This document shows, piece by piece, positions 25,698 through 35,102 of a stretch of DNA of 64,000 nucleotides (position 1 is the first letter of the stretch; each line of letters opens with the position of its first letter). The DNA comes from Hymenobacter psoromatis. GTDB lineage: Bacteria; Bacteroidota; Bacteroidia; Cytophagales; Hymenobacteraceae. Position numbers and translations under genes: made by a program. The notes under the pieces were generated by a model that saw only the letters and a program-made list of their open reading frames with translations, did not search any database and was not told the origin of the DNA. Location of the stretch: the NCBI RefSeq assembly GCF_020012125.1, contig NZ_JAIFAG010000001.1, positions 3,224,001 to 3,288,000 on the forward strand. The letters are read 5' to 3'.

Positions 25698-26573
25698 ATG
25701 TCCGTCGTTTGCTTTGGAGAAATGCTGTGGGATGTGCTGCCGAGCGGTAAGCAGCCCGGCGGCGCGCCCCTGAACGTAGCGGTGCACCTGGACAATTTTG
25801 GCCTTGATGCGCAGCTTATCAGCCGGGTGGGCCACGACGAGCTAGGGGTCGAGCTGCTGGCCTTCGTAGAAAGCAAAAACTTGAGCACCAGCCATGTGCA
25901 GCGCGGCGAAACCCACCCAACGGGGGTAGTGCAGGCCAACGTGAGCGACCGCAACGAGGTAACCTACCAGATAGTGCAGCCCGTGGCCTGGGATTATATT
26001 CAGTACGAGCCAGCCCTGGGCGCGCTAGTGGCAGCCGCCGATGCGCTGGTATTCGGCAGCCTAGTGGCGCGTAGCGCGGTCAGCCGCGAAACGCTCTATC
26101 GCCTGCTACCCCACGCCCGCTGCCGGGTGTTCGACGTGAACCTACGGCCGCCCCACTACTCCCGCGACGTGGTGCAGTACCTGCTGCGCCAGGCCGACGT
26201 GGTGAAGCTCAACCACCACGAGCTGGCCGAAATAATGGGCTGGTTCGGGGTCAGCCCGGCCGAAGAAACGGCCCTGGCGTGGCTGGCCGCCCGCTTTGGA
26301 CTGCAAGCCGTGTGCGTAACCAAAGGGGCCGACGGGGCCGCCCTCTGGACTGGCGGGCAACTCTACCAAACCCCCGGCCGGGCGGTAGATGTGCAGGACA
26401 CCATCGGCAGCGGCGATGCTTTTCTGGCGGCGCTGCTGCGCGGCTGGCTGGCCGGCCAGCCTCCGGCCGAGTACCTGGCCTTTGCCGGCGCGGCGGGTTC
26501 GCTGGTGGCTACTTACCAGGGCGCTACGCCGGCCATTTCGGAAAGCATGGTGTCAGAGTTTATAAGTAATTGA
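25698..26573 (+). CDS. PfkB-family carbohydrate kinase, probable fructokinase
   Basis: 291 residues from the ATG at 25698; the frame opens earlier but would run through the upstream palindrome. Family motifs: VVCFGEMLWDVLPSGKQPGGAPLNVAVHL (first signature, positions 3-31), sugar-binding region near SRVGHDELG, KLNHHELAEIMGW, VCVTKGADGAALW, and the catalytic block DTIGSGDAFLAALL with the base aspartate in GSGD. The GEMLWD start is typical of fructokinases. It phosphorylates the imported hexose, most likely fructose released by the GH32 enzyme encoded next. Confidence 0.9.
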   Translation: MSVVCFGEMLWDVLPSGKQPGGAPLNVAVHLDNFGLDAQLISRVGHDELGVELLAFVESKNLSTSHVQRGETHPTGVVQANVSDRNEVTYQIVQPVAWDYIQYEPALGALVAAADALVFGSLVARSAVSRETLYRLLPHARCRVFDVNLRPPHYSRDVVQYLLRQADVVKLNHHELAEIMGWFGVSPAEETALAWLAARFGLQAVCVTKGADGAALWTGGQLYQTPGRAVDVQDTIGSGDAFLAALLRGWLAGQPPAEYLAFAGAAGSLVATYQGATPAISESMVSEFISN

Positions 26574-26579
26574 TTTTTA

Positions 26580-26658
26580 GTAGAGACGCGACCTTTCGCA
26601 TCTCTCTCTGCCTGAACGACCCCTGACGCCGGGAGGCGCGAAGGGTCGCGTCTCTACC
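26580..26658. repeat. Palindromic repeat TAGAGACGCGACCTTTCGC
   Basis: GTAGAGACGCGACCTTTCGC and, inverted, GCGAAGGGTCGCGTCTCTAC pair with one gap around a 39-base loop. It ends 13 bases before the GH32 start codon, so the fold lies directly in the leader of that gene. The tip GTAGAGACGC is shared in part with the repeat after infB. Confidence 0.7.
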
Positions 26659-26671
26659 AGTTCAACTCAAC

Positions 26672-28204
26672 ATGAAAACCTGGCTCTTGTGCGCCCTACC
26701 CCTGCTGGCCAGCCTGAGCGGCCGCGCCCAGGCCCCCGACCCGTACCGGCCGGTGTACCACTTCACGGCCCCGAAAAACTGGATTAACGACGCCAATGGC
26801 CTGGTGTACAGCGGTGGGCAGTACAATCTATTTTACCAGTACAACCCCCAGAGCGCGCAGCCGGGCCACCTGAGCTGGGGCCACGCCACCAGCCCCGACC
26901 TGCTGCACTGGACCCACCTACCGGTGGCCCTGACCGAGTACGCCGGGCCGAACGGCAGCAACATCATGATTTTTTCGGGCAGCGCGGTGGTCGATAAAGA
27001 CAACACGTCGGGCCTGTTTGCGGCCGGCAAAACCGACGGGCTGGTGGCTTTTTACACTGGCCACCAGACCCTGGGCGGCGCGGTGCAGGCCCAGCACCAG
27101 AACCTGGCCAGCAGCCCGGACGGCGGCCGCACCTGGCAGCGCTACCCCGGCAACCCGGTGCTGGACATTGGCAGCAAGGAATTCCGCGACCCCAAGGTGT
27201 TCTGGTACGCGCCGCAGCAAAAGTGGGTGATGGCCACCGTGAAGGCCGACCGCCAGCAGGTGTATTTATACGAATCTAAAAATCTGAAGGACTGGCACTT
27301 TATGAGCCGCTGGGGCCGGGCCGGCGACACGGTGAAGGAGTGGGAATGCCCCGACCTGTTTGAGCTGCCCGTGCCGGGCGGGGGTAGCAAGTGGGTGCTG
27401 CTGATTTCGGCCGGCAACCCGGCCGAGGAGTTTCGGGGGCAGCAGTACTTTTTGGGGCAGTTTGATGGCAAAAGCTTCACCCCCGACCAAGCTTACGACG
27501 AGCCGGCCTACCTCGACTTTGGCAAGGATTTCTTTGCCGGCGTCACCTTTAGTAATGAGCCCAACGGCCGCCGCCTGCTCGTAGGCTGGGCCAACGACTG
27601 GGCCTACGCCCCGCAGGTGCCCACCGGCACCGAGTGGCGCGGCAGCTTCGCCGTGCCCCGCGAGCTGAGCCTGCGCCGCACGGCCGCCGGCCTGGCCCTG
27701 GCCCAAGCGCCCATCGCCGAGCTGCGCCGGCTGGGTAAGGAGGCGCTGAATGTAAAAAGCAAAGCGCTGCCGGCCAGCGGGGCTGGCTACGAGCTGCCCT
27801 TCCGCGGCGAGAGCTACGATTTAGAATTGACCTTAAAGCCGGAGCAAGCCAAAACGCTTACCCTGAACGTATTGCAGAGCGGCGACGAGCAAACCACGCT
27901 GCGCTACGACGTGGCCCGGCAGGAGTTGACGCTCGACCGGCGGCAGTCGGGCCAAGTGGATTTTCACCCGCTCTTCGCCAGCACCGTCGAAACGGCCAAG
28001 GTGCCGCTGCTCAACGGGGCGCTGAAGCTGCACCTACTGGTGGATAAGTCGGTGGTGGAAGTATTTGCCCAGGATGGCGAAAAGACGCTGACGGACCTGG
28101 TTTTTCCGCGCCGCCACGAAGGCCGAATTAGCCTGAGCGCCGATGGTAAAACGCAGGTAACAAGCCTACGAATTACGGACCTCAGCCAGCCGCTGGTACC
28201 GTAG
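26672..28204 (+). CDS. Glycoside hydrolase family 32 (levanase/inulinase/invertase type)
   Basis: 510 residues with a signal peptide ending near SGRAQA, so secreted or periplasmic. Five-bladed propeller motifs are present: nucleophile D40 in NWINDANGL (the usual WINDPNG with alanine for proline), FRDPKVFW with transition-state D173, and the acid/base E225 in WECPDLFEL. The C-terminal beta sandwich begins around residue 370 and contains DKSVVEVFAQDG. The family cleaves terminal beta-fructosides in sucrose, inulin or levan. With a fructokinase and fructose-type sensor next door, an exo-fructosidase role is likely; substrate preference is not readable. Confidence 0.93.
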   Translation: MKTWLLCALPLLASLSGRAQAPDPYRPVYHFTAPKNWINDANGLVYSGGQYNLFYQYNPQSAQPGHLSWGHATSPDLLHWTHLPVALTEYAGPNGSNIMIFSGSAVVDKDNTSGLFAAGKTDGLVAFYTGHQTLGGAVQAQHQNLASSPDGGRTWQRYPGNPVLDIGSKEFRDPKVFWYAPQQKWVMATVKADRQQVYLYESKNLKDWHFMSRWGRAGDTVKEWECPDLFELPVPGGGSKWVLLISAGNPAEEFRGQQYFLGQFDGKSFTPDQAYDEPAYLDFGKDFFAGVTFSNEPNGRRLLVGWANDWAYAPQVPTGTEWRGSFAVPRELSLRRTAAGLALAQAPIAELRRLGKEALNVKSKALPASGAGYELPFRGESYDLELTLKPEQAKTLTLNVLQSGDEQTTLRYDVARQELTLDRRQSGQVDFHPLFASTVETAKVPLLNGALKLHLLVDKSVVEVFAQDGEKTLTDLVFPRRHEGRISLSADGKTQVTSLRITDLSQPLVP

Positions 28205-28255
28205 ACTTCTGATTTTCAGTTTAATATATTTCTGTTACTAGAAATTTTACTCGCC

Positions 28256-30112
28256 ATGCGTACCCTACCCCCCCTTCTGCACCTGGCCCCTCGCCTGCGC
28301 AAGCTGGGGCGGCGGCTGGGCGGTGGGCTGCTGCTGGGCCTGGCCAGCGCCTGCGGCCAGACCACCAAAACCGATACGGCAACGACGACCGCTGCTGCGC
28401 CAGCCGCGACTACGGCCCCTACCCCCCCTCGCAAGGCCGACTGGTGGAAGGAAACGGTGGTGTACCAGCTGTATCCGCGCAGCTTCCAAGATAGCAACGG
28501 CGACGGGGTGGGCGACCTGCGCGGCATCAGCTCGCGGCTCGACTACCTCCAAAGCCTGGGGGTAGGAACGGTGTGGCTGAACCCCATCTACGCCTCGCCC
28601 AACGATGATAACGGCTACGATATCAGCGACTACCGCCAGATAATGCCCGAGTTTGGCACGATGGCCGACTTCGACGCGCTATTGAAGGGAATGCACCAGC
28701 GCGGCATCAAGCTAGTGATGGATTTGGTGGTGAACCACAGCTCGGACGAGCACGCCTGGTTTAAGTCGGCCCGCGCCTCGCGCACCAGCCCCTACCGCGA
28801 CTATTACTACTGGTGGCCCGCCGAAAAGGGCACGCCGCCCGCGCGCTTCAGCACCTTCGACGTGAAGCACGATGCCTGGCAGTACGACGCGCCCACTAAG
28901 AGCTACTACCTGCACATTTTCTCCAAAAAGCAGCCCGACCTGAACTGGAACAACCCCAAGCTGCGCCGGGAAGTGGAGAATATCATGCGCTTCTGGCTGG
29001 ATAAGGGCATCGACGGCTTTCGGATGGATGCCTTCCAGTTTGTGGCCAAGGACCCTACTTTCCCGCCCATGCCGGGTTTGAACGAGCATAATTTCGGCAA
29101 TGCCTATAATCACGGCCCGCACCTGCACGACTACATCAAGGAGCTAAACCGCGACGTACTAAGTCATTATAACGTGATGACCGTGGCCGAGGGCGCGGGC
29201 CGCAATCTCGGCGAAGCCATGCTCTTCGTGGACCCCGCCCGCCACGAGCTGGACATGACCTACCACTTTGAGGGCACGGGCGTGGGCAGTGGTTCCGATA
29301 CCTATAAGCTCACCGACCTCAAGCGCGTGTTTACGAAGTGGGACAGCGCGTTTGCGCAGAAGGGCTGGCAGGGCCTCGACCTGGGCAACCACGACCAGCC
29401 GCGCATGGTGAGCAAGTTTGGCGACGACCGGCCGGCCTTCCGCGCCGCCTCGGCCAAGCTGCTCAATACCTTTCTGTTAACGATGCGCGGCACGCCCTAC
29501 TGCTACAACGGGGACGAGCTGGGCATGACCAACAGCCAATTCAACGGCATTGCCGACTACCGCGACGTGGCCGCCCGCAACGCCTACCAGCTGCTGAAGC
29601 AGCGGGGCGGCAACCAGACCGCCTTTTTTCACAGCCTGGCCCGCTTCTCGCGCGACAATAGCCGCACGCCTTTTCAGTGGAATACGACGCAGCACGCGGG
29701 CTTCACGACGGGCACGCCCTGGATTGGCGTGAACCCGAACTACGTGACGGTGAATGAAGCGGCCGAAAATCAGGATTCGGCCTCGGTACTGAACTACTTC
29801 CGGCGAGCCATGCGGGTGCGCCAGCGACATAAGGTGCTGATATTCGGGCAGTACCAGCTGCTGGACGCGGCCAACCCGCACGTGTGGGCCTACACCCGCA
29901 CGCTGGGCGGCGAGCGGGTGCTAGTGGTACTCAACTTCTCGTCCGAAAAGCGCGCCTGGCCCCTACCCCCCGGCCTGGAGCTTACCGGCCCGCCCTTGCT
30001 CAACAACTATCCGGCGCTGGCCATTGGGCCGGTTTTGGCGCTCCAGCCTTGGCAGGCCGTGGTCATTGGCCTGCGCCAGAGCCCGGCGAAAACCAGCCCG
30101 CGGCCAGCTTGA
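28256..30112 (+). CDS. GH13 alpha-glucosidase/amylase family lipoprotein (first copy)
   Basis: 618 residues. After a basic, hydrophobic leader the lipobox LASAC precedes a low-complexity T/A-rich linker. The GH13 barrel begins at WWKETVVYQLYPRSFQDSNG. The conserved regions follow: DLVVNHSS, GFRMDAF with nucleophile D258, VAEGAG with acid/base E312, and LGNHDQPR. The QLYPRSFxDSNGDGVGDL pattern is typical of oligo-1,6-glucosidase, sucrose isomerase and alpha-glucosidase subfamilies that act on short alpha-glucosides. It is a clear paralogue of the gene at 35103; the two flank the SusC/SusD pair. Confidence 0.92.
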   Translation: MRTLPPLLHLAPRLRKLGRRLGGGLLLGLASACGQTTKTDTATTTAAAPAATTAPTPPRKADWWKETVVYQLYPRSFQDSNGDGVGDLRGISSRLDYLQSLGVGTVWLNPIYASPNDDNGYDISDYRQIMPEFGTMADFDALLKGMHQRGIKLVMDLVVNHSSDEHAWFKSARASRTSPYRDYYYWWPAEKGTPPARFSTFDVKHDAWQYDAPTKSYYLHIFSKKQPDLNWNNPKLRREVENIMRFWLDKGIDGFRMDAFQFVAKDPTFPPMPGLNEHNFGNAYNHGPHLHDYIKELNRDVLSHYNVMTVAEGAGRNLGEAMLFVDPARHELDMTYHFEGTGVGSGSDTYKLTDLKRVFTKWDSAFAQKGWQGLDLGNHDQPRMVSKFGDDRPAFRAASAKLLNTFLLTMRGTPYCYNGDELGMTNSQFNGIADYRDVAARNAYQLLKQRGGNQTAFFHSLARFSRDNSRTPFQWNTTQHAGFTTGTPWIGVNPNYVTVNEAAENQDSASVLNYFRRAMRVRQRHKVLIFGQYQLLDAANPHVWAYTRTLGGERVLVVLNFSSEKRAWPLPPGLELTGPPLLNNYPALAIGPVLALQPWQAVVIGLRQSPAKTSPRPA

Positions 30113-30178
30113 AATAGTCTTAGCATAATTCAAGCAAAAAAAATAATGACTTTTCATCATAAACCGGTAAAAAAATAG

Positions 30179-30206
30179 GTTGAAAACCCGCCTTTTACTA
30201 CCTTTA
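30179..30206 (+). promoter_or_regulatory. Possible promoter of the second susC
   Basis: GTTG at 30179-30182 and TACCTTTA at 30199-30206 resemble the -33 and -7 elements of Bacteroidetes, with a slightly short spacing of 16 bases. The susC start lies 134 bases downstream, leaving a long leader. Confidence 0.4.
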
Positions 30207-30260
30207 CCGAATTACTTCCAGCCTGAGTAATTCATTGAAGGTCTTCACGTAAGCTTTTCC

Positions 30261-30288
30261 GCAATCGTTGCCGGAAACGGTTTGCCGG
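30261..30288 (+). promoter_or_regulatory. Two LacI-like palindromes in the susC leader
   Basis: GCAATCGTTGC and GGAAACGGTTTGCC lie side by side; each has the AA-n-CG-n-TT core common to LacI/CcpA-family operators. They are downstream of the proposed -7 element. No LacI-family regulator is encoded in the window. Confidence 0.4.
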
Positions 30289-30339
30289 GTGCCGGCCTTT
30301 AAAACTCAAATAGAATTCCCACTTTAACCCTTTTCACTC

Positions 30340-33300
30340 ATGCGTAACACCTGTTACTCAACGCCTCACGTCTACGAGCAGCCGGCAGCCCGGTCGGCTC
30401 TCAGTGGCAAGCTGCTGTTACTGACCCTCTTTTTACCACTCGCGGGCTACGCCCAAACCGCGCGCGAAGTATCGGGCAAAGTGACGGATGGCATCGGAAC
30501 TGGCCTACCGGGCGTAACGGTGCTCGTGACGGGCACCTCCATTGGGGCCAGCACTGGGGCCGACGGCGGCTTCTCGCTGCAAGTGCCTGCTACGGCTACC
30601 TCGCTCACGGTTTCGTTCATTGGCTACACCAAGCAGACGGTGAACATCACGGGCAAATCGACGGTGAACGTCGCGCTCAAGGACGATGCCCAGGCTCTGG
30701 GCGACGTAGTAGTAGTAGGCTACGGCACGGTACGCAAACAGGACCTTACCGGGGCCGTGAGCGCGCTCGGACCCAAAGACTTCAACAAGGGCACCTTCAC
30801 CTCGCCCGACCAGCTGCTTCAAGGCCGAGCTTCGGGGGTGCAGATAACCCAGAACAGCGGGCAGCCCGGCGGGGCAGCCACTATTAACATTCGGGGCAAC
30901 TCGGCCGTGAGTGGCACCGGCCAGCCCCTATACGTGGTGGATGGCGTGCCGCTCGATGGGCGCTCGGCCCAGCCGGGCCTGACCACGTCGGCCCTCGGCG
31001 ACGCGCCGGCCAGCAATCCGCTCAACTTTCTGAATCCGGCTGATATTGAGAGTATTGACGTACTCAAGGATGCTTCGGCAACAGCCATTTACGGCTCGCG
31101 GGCGGCCTATGGGGTCGTTATCATCACCACTAAGAAGGGCAAGGCCGGGGAGGCCCAACTAAGCATCGGCGCGTCGGGTGGCTTCTCGCACATTCTACGC
31201 CGCATTGATGTGCTCAATGCCAGCCAGTACCGGGATGCGCTGACGTATTACGGCGCGCCCGCTACCAACGATAAGGGAATGAACAATGACCCCCTGGGGG
31301 CTATTCTGCGCACCGCGCCGATTCAGAACTACAACGCCGCGCTGAGCGGGGGCACCGAAAACGCCCGCTATCGATTCTCGGCGGGCTACCTCAACCAACA
31401 GGGCATTGTGAAAAAAACCGGCTTTGAAAAATACAATGCTAATTTCTCGGCTAACATGAAGTTTCTGGACAGCAAGCGCCTAGGCGTCGATGTCAACGTT
31501 ATCGCCACGCAGACCAACTCGCAGCTCGCCCCCATCAGCAACAACGCTGGCTTTCAGGGTAGCCTCATTGGGCAAGCCTTGCAGTGGAATCCCACCGATT
31601 CGCTCTATGCAGCTAACGGCCAGCCTGTTTCACGCTTTGGTAGCACGAACATTAACCCGGTGGCGGAACAGCAGTATTTCAACGATAACGCGCGGGTAAC
31701 CACCATTCTGGCCTCGTTTTCGCCCTACTACAAGATTACCGACTGGTTGACTTTCCGGTCGCTGGTGGCCGCGACTTATAACACGGGCCTCCGGCGCACC
31801 TCCATTGACCAGCGTCTCAATCTGCCGGGCTACCAGCAACTGGGCTACGCCGCCATCGGTACGAATGAACTGCTGACCGAGCAGTTGACCCACACGTTGA
31901 GCGCGGACAAGAAGCTCACCAACGACCTAAACCTGAACGCAGTACTGGGCTACGAGTACCAGCGATTTACAAACTCAGGGTCGAACCTGAGCGGCCTGGG
32001 GCCGGTGAACACCACTACGGGCGCGCCTATTGGCTTCGGCACTTATGGGCTGGACTACACCAACTACCTTCAGTATTCTAACCCTTCGGGCCGCATCATC
32101 TCCTCGTTCGTGGACCCGGTAACCGAGCTGCAATCGTTTTTTGGCCGAGCCATCCTGAATTACAAGCAGCGCTACCTGTTCACGGCTACCCTACGGGCCG
32201 ACGGCAGCACTAAGTTCGGCGACAATAACAAGTACGGCTACTTCCCCTCGGCCGCGGCGGCCTGGGACATCAGCCAGGAGAGCTTTTTTAAGTCTGAGAC
32301 CGTGAACCTGCTGAAAGCCCGCATTAGTTACGGGCGCACCGGCAACCAGGAATTTCCGGCCGGCTCGTCCCGCAGCCAGTTTGCTTTGCAAGCCAATAAC
32401 GGCGGCATTACCCAGATTACCAACTACAACCCGAACCTAAAGTGGCAGTCGGATACGCAGTACGATGCTGGTATGGACGTAGCATTTTTCAACAACCGTC
32501 TGACTCTGACCGCCGACTATTTCTATAAGCGCACCACCGACCTGCTCTATCCTAACATTCCGGGCTATCCGGCCGCGCCGGGCGGCAGCAGCGTTATCTG
32601 GCAGAATCTGCCTGGTGGGGTTATCACCAATAAGGGACTGGAACTACTGGTCGGCGTAACAGCGGTGGACAACAGCGATTTCGGCTTGAATTTTAATGCT
32701 AACGCTACGTTCGTTCATAATAATGTATCGGGCCTGAATCAAAATCTAATTATTCAGACTGGTACGCTCAACGGCCAGGGTCTGTCGGGAGTGCTGTCCG
32801 AAACTATTCAGAACGGCCAGCCCATCAATGGGTTTAGGCTGCCGGTTTATAACGGCATTAATCCCGCTACCGGCCTCTACAACGAGTTTGGGCCGGCCCA
32901 GTACGCGGGCAACCCCAACCCCACCACGCTCGTGGGCCTGACCACGAGCATCCGATATAAGAAGCTCTCGCTGTCGGCCAATATAAACGGCGTATTCGGC
33001 AACAAGATTTACAACAATACCTTCAATAGCGTCCTCAACGTGAGCCAGATACGGGCGGGTAAGAACATCTCCCTAGCCGACTTTCAATCAGGCGTGAAAG
33101 AGTCGCTTTCCAACGCCGTGACGCCCTCGACGCGCTACCTGGAGAGCGGCAACTACGCCAAGCTGCGCAACGTGACGCTTTCCTACGCGCTGGGCGACAT
33201 TGCCGGCGTGTTTAAAGGCGCAAGCGTGTACGCCATCGGTCAGAACCTGGCTCTCATCACGAAGTACAAGGGCTTCGACGCCGAAGTGAATACGAACAAG

Positions 33301-33390
33301 GCTAACGGCGTGGTGCCTTCGGCGGGCATTGACTACACCGGCTACCCCTCGGCCCGGACCTTTACGTTCGGGGTCAACTTCTCTCTTTAA
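30340..33390 (+). CDS. SusC/RagA-type TonB-dependent transporter of the sugar locus
   Basis: 1016 residues. The signal peptide ends at LAGYAQ, after an unusually long N-terminal region. A regulatory beta domain (about residues 45-120, REVSGKVTDGIGTGLPGVTVL) is followed by the segment ALGDVVVVGYGTVRKQDLTGAV, a classic SusC plug entry, then INIRGNSAVSGTGQPLYVVDG, VLKDASATAIYGSRAAYGVV and a barrel ending TFGVNFSL. It would import oligosaccharides captured by the SusD lipoprotein encoded 24 bases later. Surrounding GH32, GH13 and GH65 genes suggest fructosides or short alpha-glucosides. Confidence 0.96.
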   Translation: MRNTCYSTPHVYEQPAARSALSGKLLLLTLFLPLAGYAQTAREVSGKVTDGIGTGLPGVTVLVTGTSIGASTGADGGFSLQVPATATSLTVSFIGYTKQTVNITGKSTVNVALKDDAQALGDVVVVGYGTVRKQDLTGAVSALGPKDFNKGTFTSPDQLLQGRASGVQITQNSGQPGGAATINIRGNSAVSGTGQPLYVVDGVPLDGRSAQPGLTTSALGDAPASNPLNFLNPADIESIDVLKDASATAIYGSRAAYGVVIITTKKGKAGEAQLSIGASGGFSHILRRIDVLNASQYRDALTYYGAPATNDKGMNNDPLGAILRTAPIQNYNAALSGGTENARYRFSAGYLNQQGIVKKTGFEKYNANFSANMKFLDSKRLGVDVNVIATQTNSQLAPISNNAGFQGSLIGQALQWNPTDSLYAANGQPVSRFGSTNINPVAEQQYFNDNARVTTILASFSPYYKITDWLTFRSLVAATYNTGLRRTSIDQRLNLPGYQQLGYAAIGTNELLTEQLTHTLSADKKLTNDLNLNAVLGYEYQRFTNSGSNLSGLGPVNTTTGAPIGFGTYGLDYTNYLQYSNPSGRIISSFVDPVTELQSFFGRAILNYKQRYLFTATLRADGSTKFGDNNKYGYFPSAAAAWDISQESFFKSETVNLLKARISYGRTGNQEFPAGSSRSQFALQANNGGITQITNYNPNLKWQSDTQYDAGMDVAFFNNRLTLTADYFYKRTTDLLYPNIPGYPAAPGGSSVIWQNLPGGVITNKGLELLVGVTAVDNSDFGLNFNANATFVHNNVSGLNQNLIIQTGTLNGQGLSGVLSETIQNGQPINGFRLPVYNGINPATGLYNEFGPAQYAGNPNPTTLVGLTTSIRYKKLSLSANINGVFGNKIYNNTFNSVLNVSQIRAGKNISLADFQSGVKESLSNAVTPSTRYLESGNYAKLRNVTLSYALGDIAGVFKGASVYAIGQNLALITKYKGFDAEVNTNKANGVVPSAGIDYTGYPSARTFTFGVNFSL

Positions 33391-33413
33391 CCCATCCATA
33401 GCTCTTCATTTTT

Positions 33414-34994
33414 ATGAAAAAGATACTCAGCGCGGCAGCCATGCTAGCCCTGCTTCAGCTGGCAAACAGCTGTAAGATTAACGAGGAATTTCAGGGAGTG
33501 CTGACCCCCGCGCAAGTGGGAAGTGGTAACGCGTCCTCGCTGCTCGATGGCGTGTACAACGCCATGCGCACGCCATTTCAGGGAGCTACGCTGGTGTTTG
33601 CCCTCTCGGAGGTAACTACCGATGAGCGCCTGATGCCTACCCGCGCCGGCGACTGGGACGACAACGGCCAGTGGCGTCAATTGCACCTGCATACCTGGGA
33701 TGCCAACCATGCGCAGGTGCGCGATGCCTACTCCAACCTGGGCGGTGTGGTGTTCGCGGCCACCGACATGCTGCAAACTCAGTACGGTGCCAGCAAGGAG
33801 CAACAGGCCGAGGCCCGCTTCGTCCGGGCCTTTGCCAGGTACTGGACCCTCGACCTCTACGACCAAGTGCCCTACCGCACACCGGGCGACCTGGTATCGA
33901 CCAGCGCGCAGGTGCGCAAGGGTACGGCCGAACTCACCGACATTATTTCGGAGCTGACCACGGTGATGCCCGACCTGCCCGACGCTAGCGCTGGCGCGCC
34001 CGTGAGCCGGGCCACTAAAGATGCCGCCCGCTGCCTGCTGATGAAGTGTTACCTCAACAAAGGGGTGTATGCCAACCGGGCGGCCCCCACGTTCGACCCG
34101 GCCGACATGAACATGGTTATTACCCTGGCCGACCAGGTTATCAACAGTGGGCACTACAAGTTCGCCAATAACTACTTTGACAACTTTGCGCCCGACAACA
34201 CGGCCATCGGCACCGAGAACATCTTTACGGAGCTAAACATTGGGGGCGTAAGCAGTGGGGCGCAGTACGATTTGTGGCGCTTTATTTCGCACTATAACAT
34301 GACCCCTACCGGCTATAACGGCCCGTGCGCGTTACCGAGCTTTTATAACAAGTATGAGGCTACGGACCTACGCCGGAGCCAGGTGTACTCGTATAAAAAC
34401 GGCCCTCCCAACCCATTCAAACATCAGAATGTAGGGTATTTGATAGGCCAGCAGTATAGCTTGGTTTCTACCACAGATGTTGCGCTGACTGACCGCCTGG
34501 GCAATCCGCTGGCCTTCACGGCCGCCGTGGACCTCATCGAAACCGGCTCCAACCTGGAGGTAACCGGTATCCGGCCCATGAAATACCCGCCCGACTTTAC
34601 CAACAATTCGGCCGGTACGATTGACAACGACATGGTGCATTTCCGGCTGCCCGACGTGCTGCTGATGAAGGCCGAAGCCATTATGCGCGGCGGTACCGGC
34701 ACCTCGGCCGGCACCTACGGCAGCACCCCACTGACCCTGGTCAACGCCATTCGCACGGACCCTTCGCGGGCGGCTACCGCCCTCGCCAGTGTCAGCCTAA
34801 CCGACATCTACGACGAGCGCGGCCGCGACCTGTTCCTGGAGCTATGGCGGCGGCAGGATATGGTGCGCTTCGGCACGTTCCTAGGTCCCATTGAGCAGGG
34901 CCCGACGAGCAGCGACCCGAAATACCTCATCTTCCCCATTCCGAACCAGCAGTTGGCGGTGAATGCGAATCTAACGCAGAACCCCGGCTACTAA
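33414..34994 (+). CDS. SusD/RagB-family glycan-binding lipoprotein
   Basis: 526 residues. Lipobox LLQLANSC with cysteine 20 marks a surface lipoprotein. The TPR-like helices include QQAEARFVRAFARYWTLDLYDQVPYRT and AARCLLMKCYLNKGVY; the RagB/SusD C-terminal half contains VHFRLPDVLLMKAEAIMR and a final IYDERGRDLFLELWRRQDMVRFGTF. It pairs with the preceding susC in sugar capture. The closing PIPNQQLAVNANLTQNPGY is the usual SusD end. Confidence 0.95.
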   Translation: MKKILSAAAMLALLQLANSCKINEEFQGVLTPAQVGSGNASSLLDGVYNAMRTPFQGATLVFALSEVTTDERLMPTRAGDWDDNGQWRQLHLHTWDANHAQVRDAYSNLGGVVFAATDMLQTQYGASKEQQAEARFVRAFARYWTLDLYDQVPYRTPGDLVSTSAQVRKGTAELTDIISELTTVMPDLPDASAGAPVSRATKDAARCLLMKCYLNKGVYANRAAPTFDPADMNMVITLADQVINSGHYKFANNYFDNFAPDNTAIGTENIFTELNIGGVSSGAQYDLWRFISHYNMTPTGYNGPCALPSFYNKYEATDLRRSQVYSYKNGPPNPFKHQNVGYLIGQQYSLVSTTDVALTDRLGNPLAFTAAVDLIETGSNLEVTGIRPMKYPPDFTNNSAGTIDNDMVHFRLPDVLLMKAEAIMRGGTGTSAGTYGSTPLTLVNAIRTDPSRAATALASVSLTDIYDERGRDLFLELWRRQDMVRFGTFLGPIEQGPTSSDPKYLIFPIPNQQLAVNANLTQNPGY

Positions 34995-35004
34995 ATCCTT
35001 CTCT

Positions 35005-35045
35005 TCGGCCGCCGGCGGCTGCGTCTTCGCAGTTTCGGCGGCCGA
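35005..35045 (+). terminator. GC-rich hairpin after susD
   Basis: TCGGCCGCCG pairs with CGGCGGCCGA around a 21-base loop that contains a small GCGTCTTCGC hairpin. No T run follows, so it may shield the susCD mRNA end or partly terminate before the next gene. Confidence 0.5.
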
Positions 35046-35102
35046 TTTGTGTCCGGCCCTTTCGCCCAAAGAGTTTATTTTCTTGGCTTTAAGTATCTTT
35101 TG

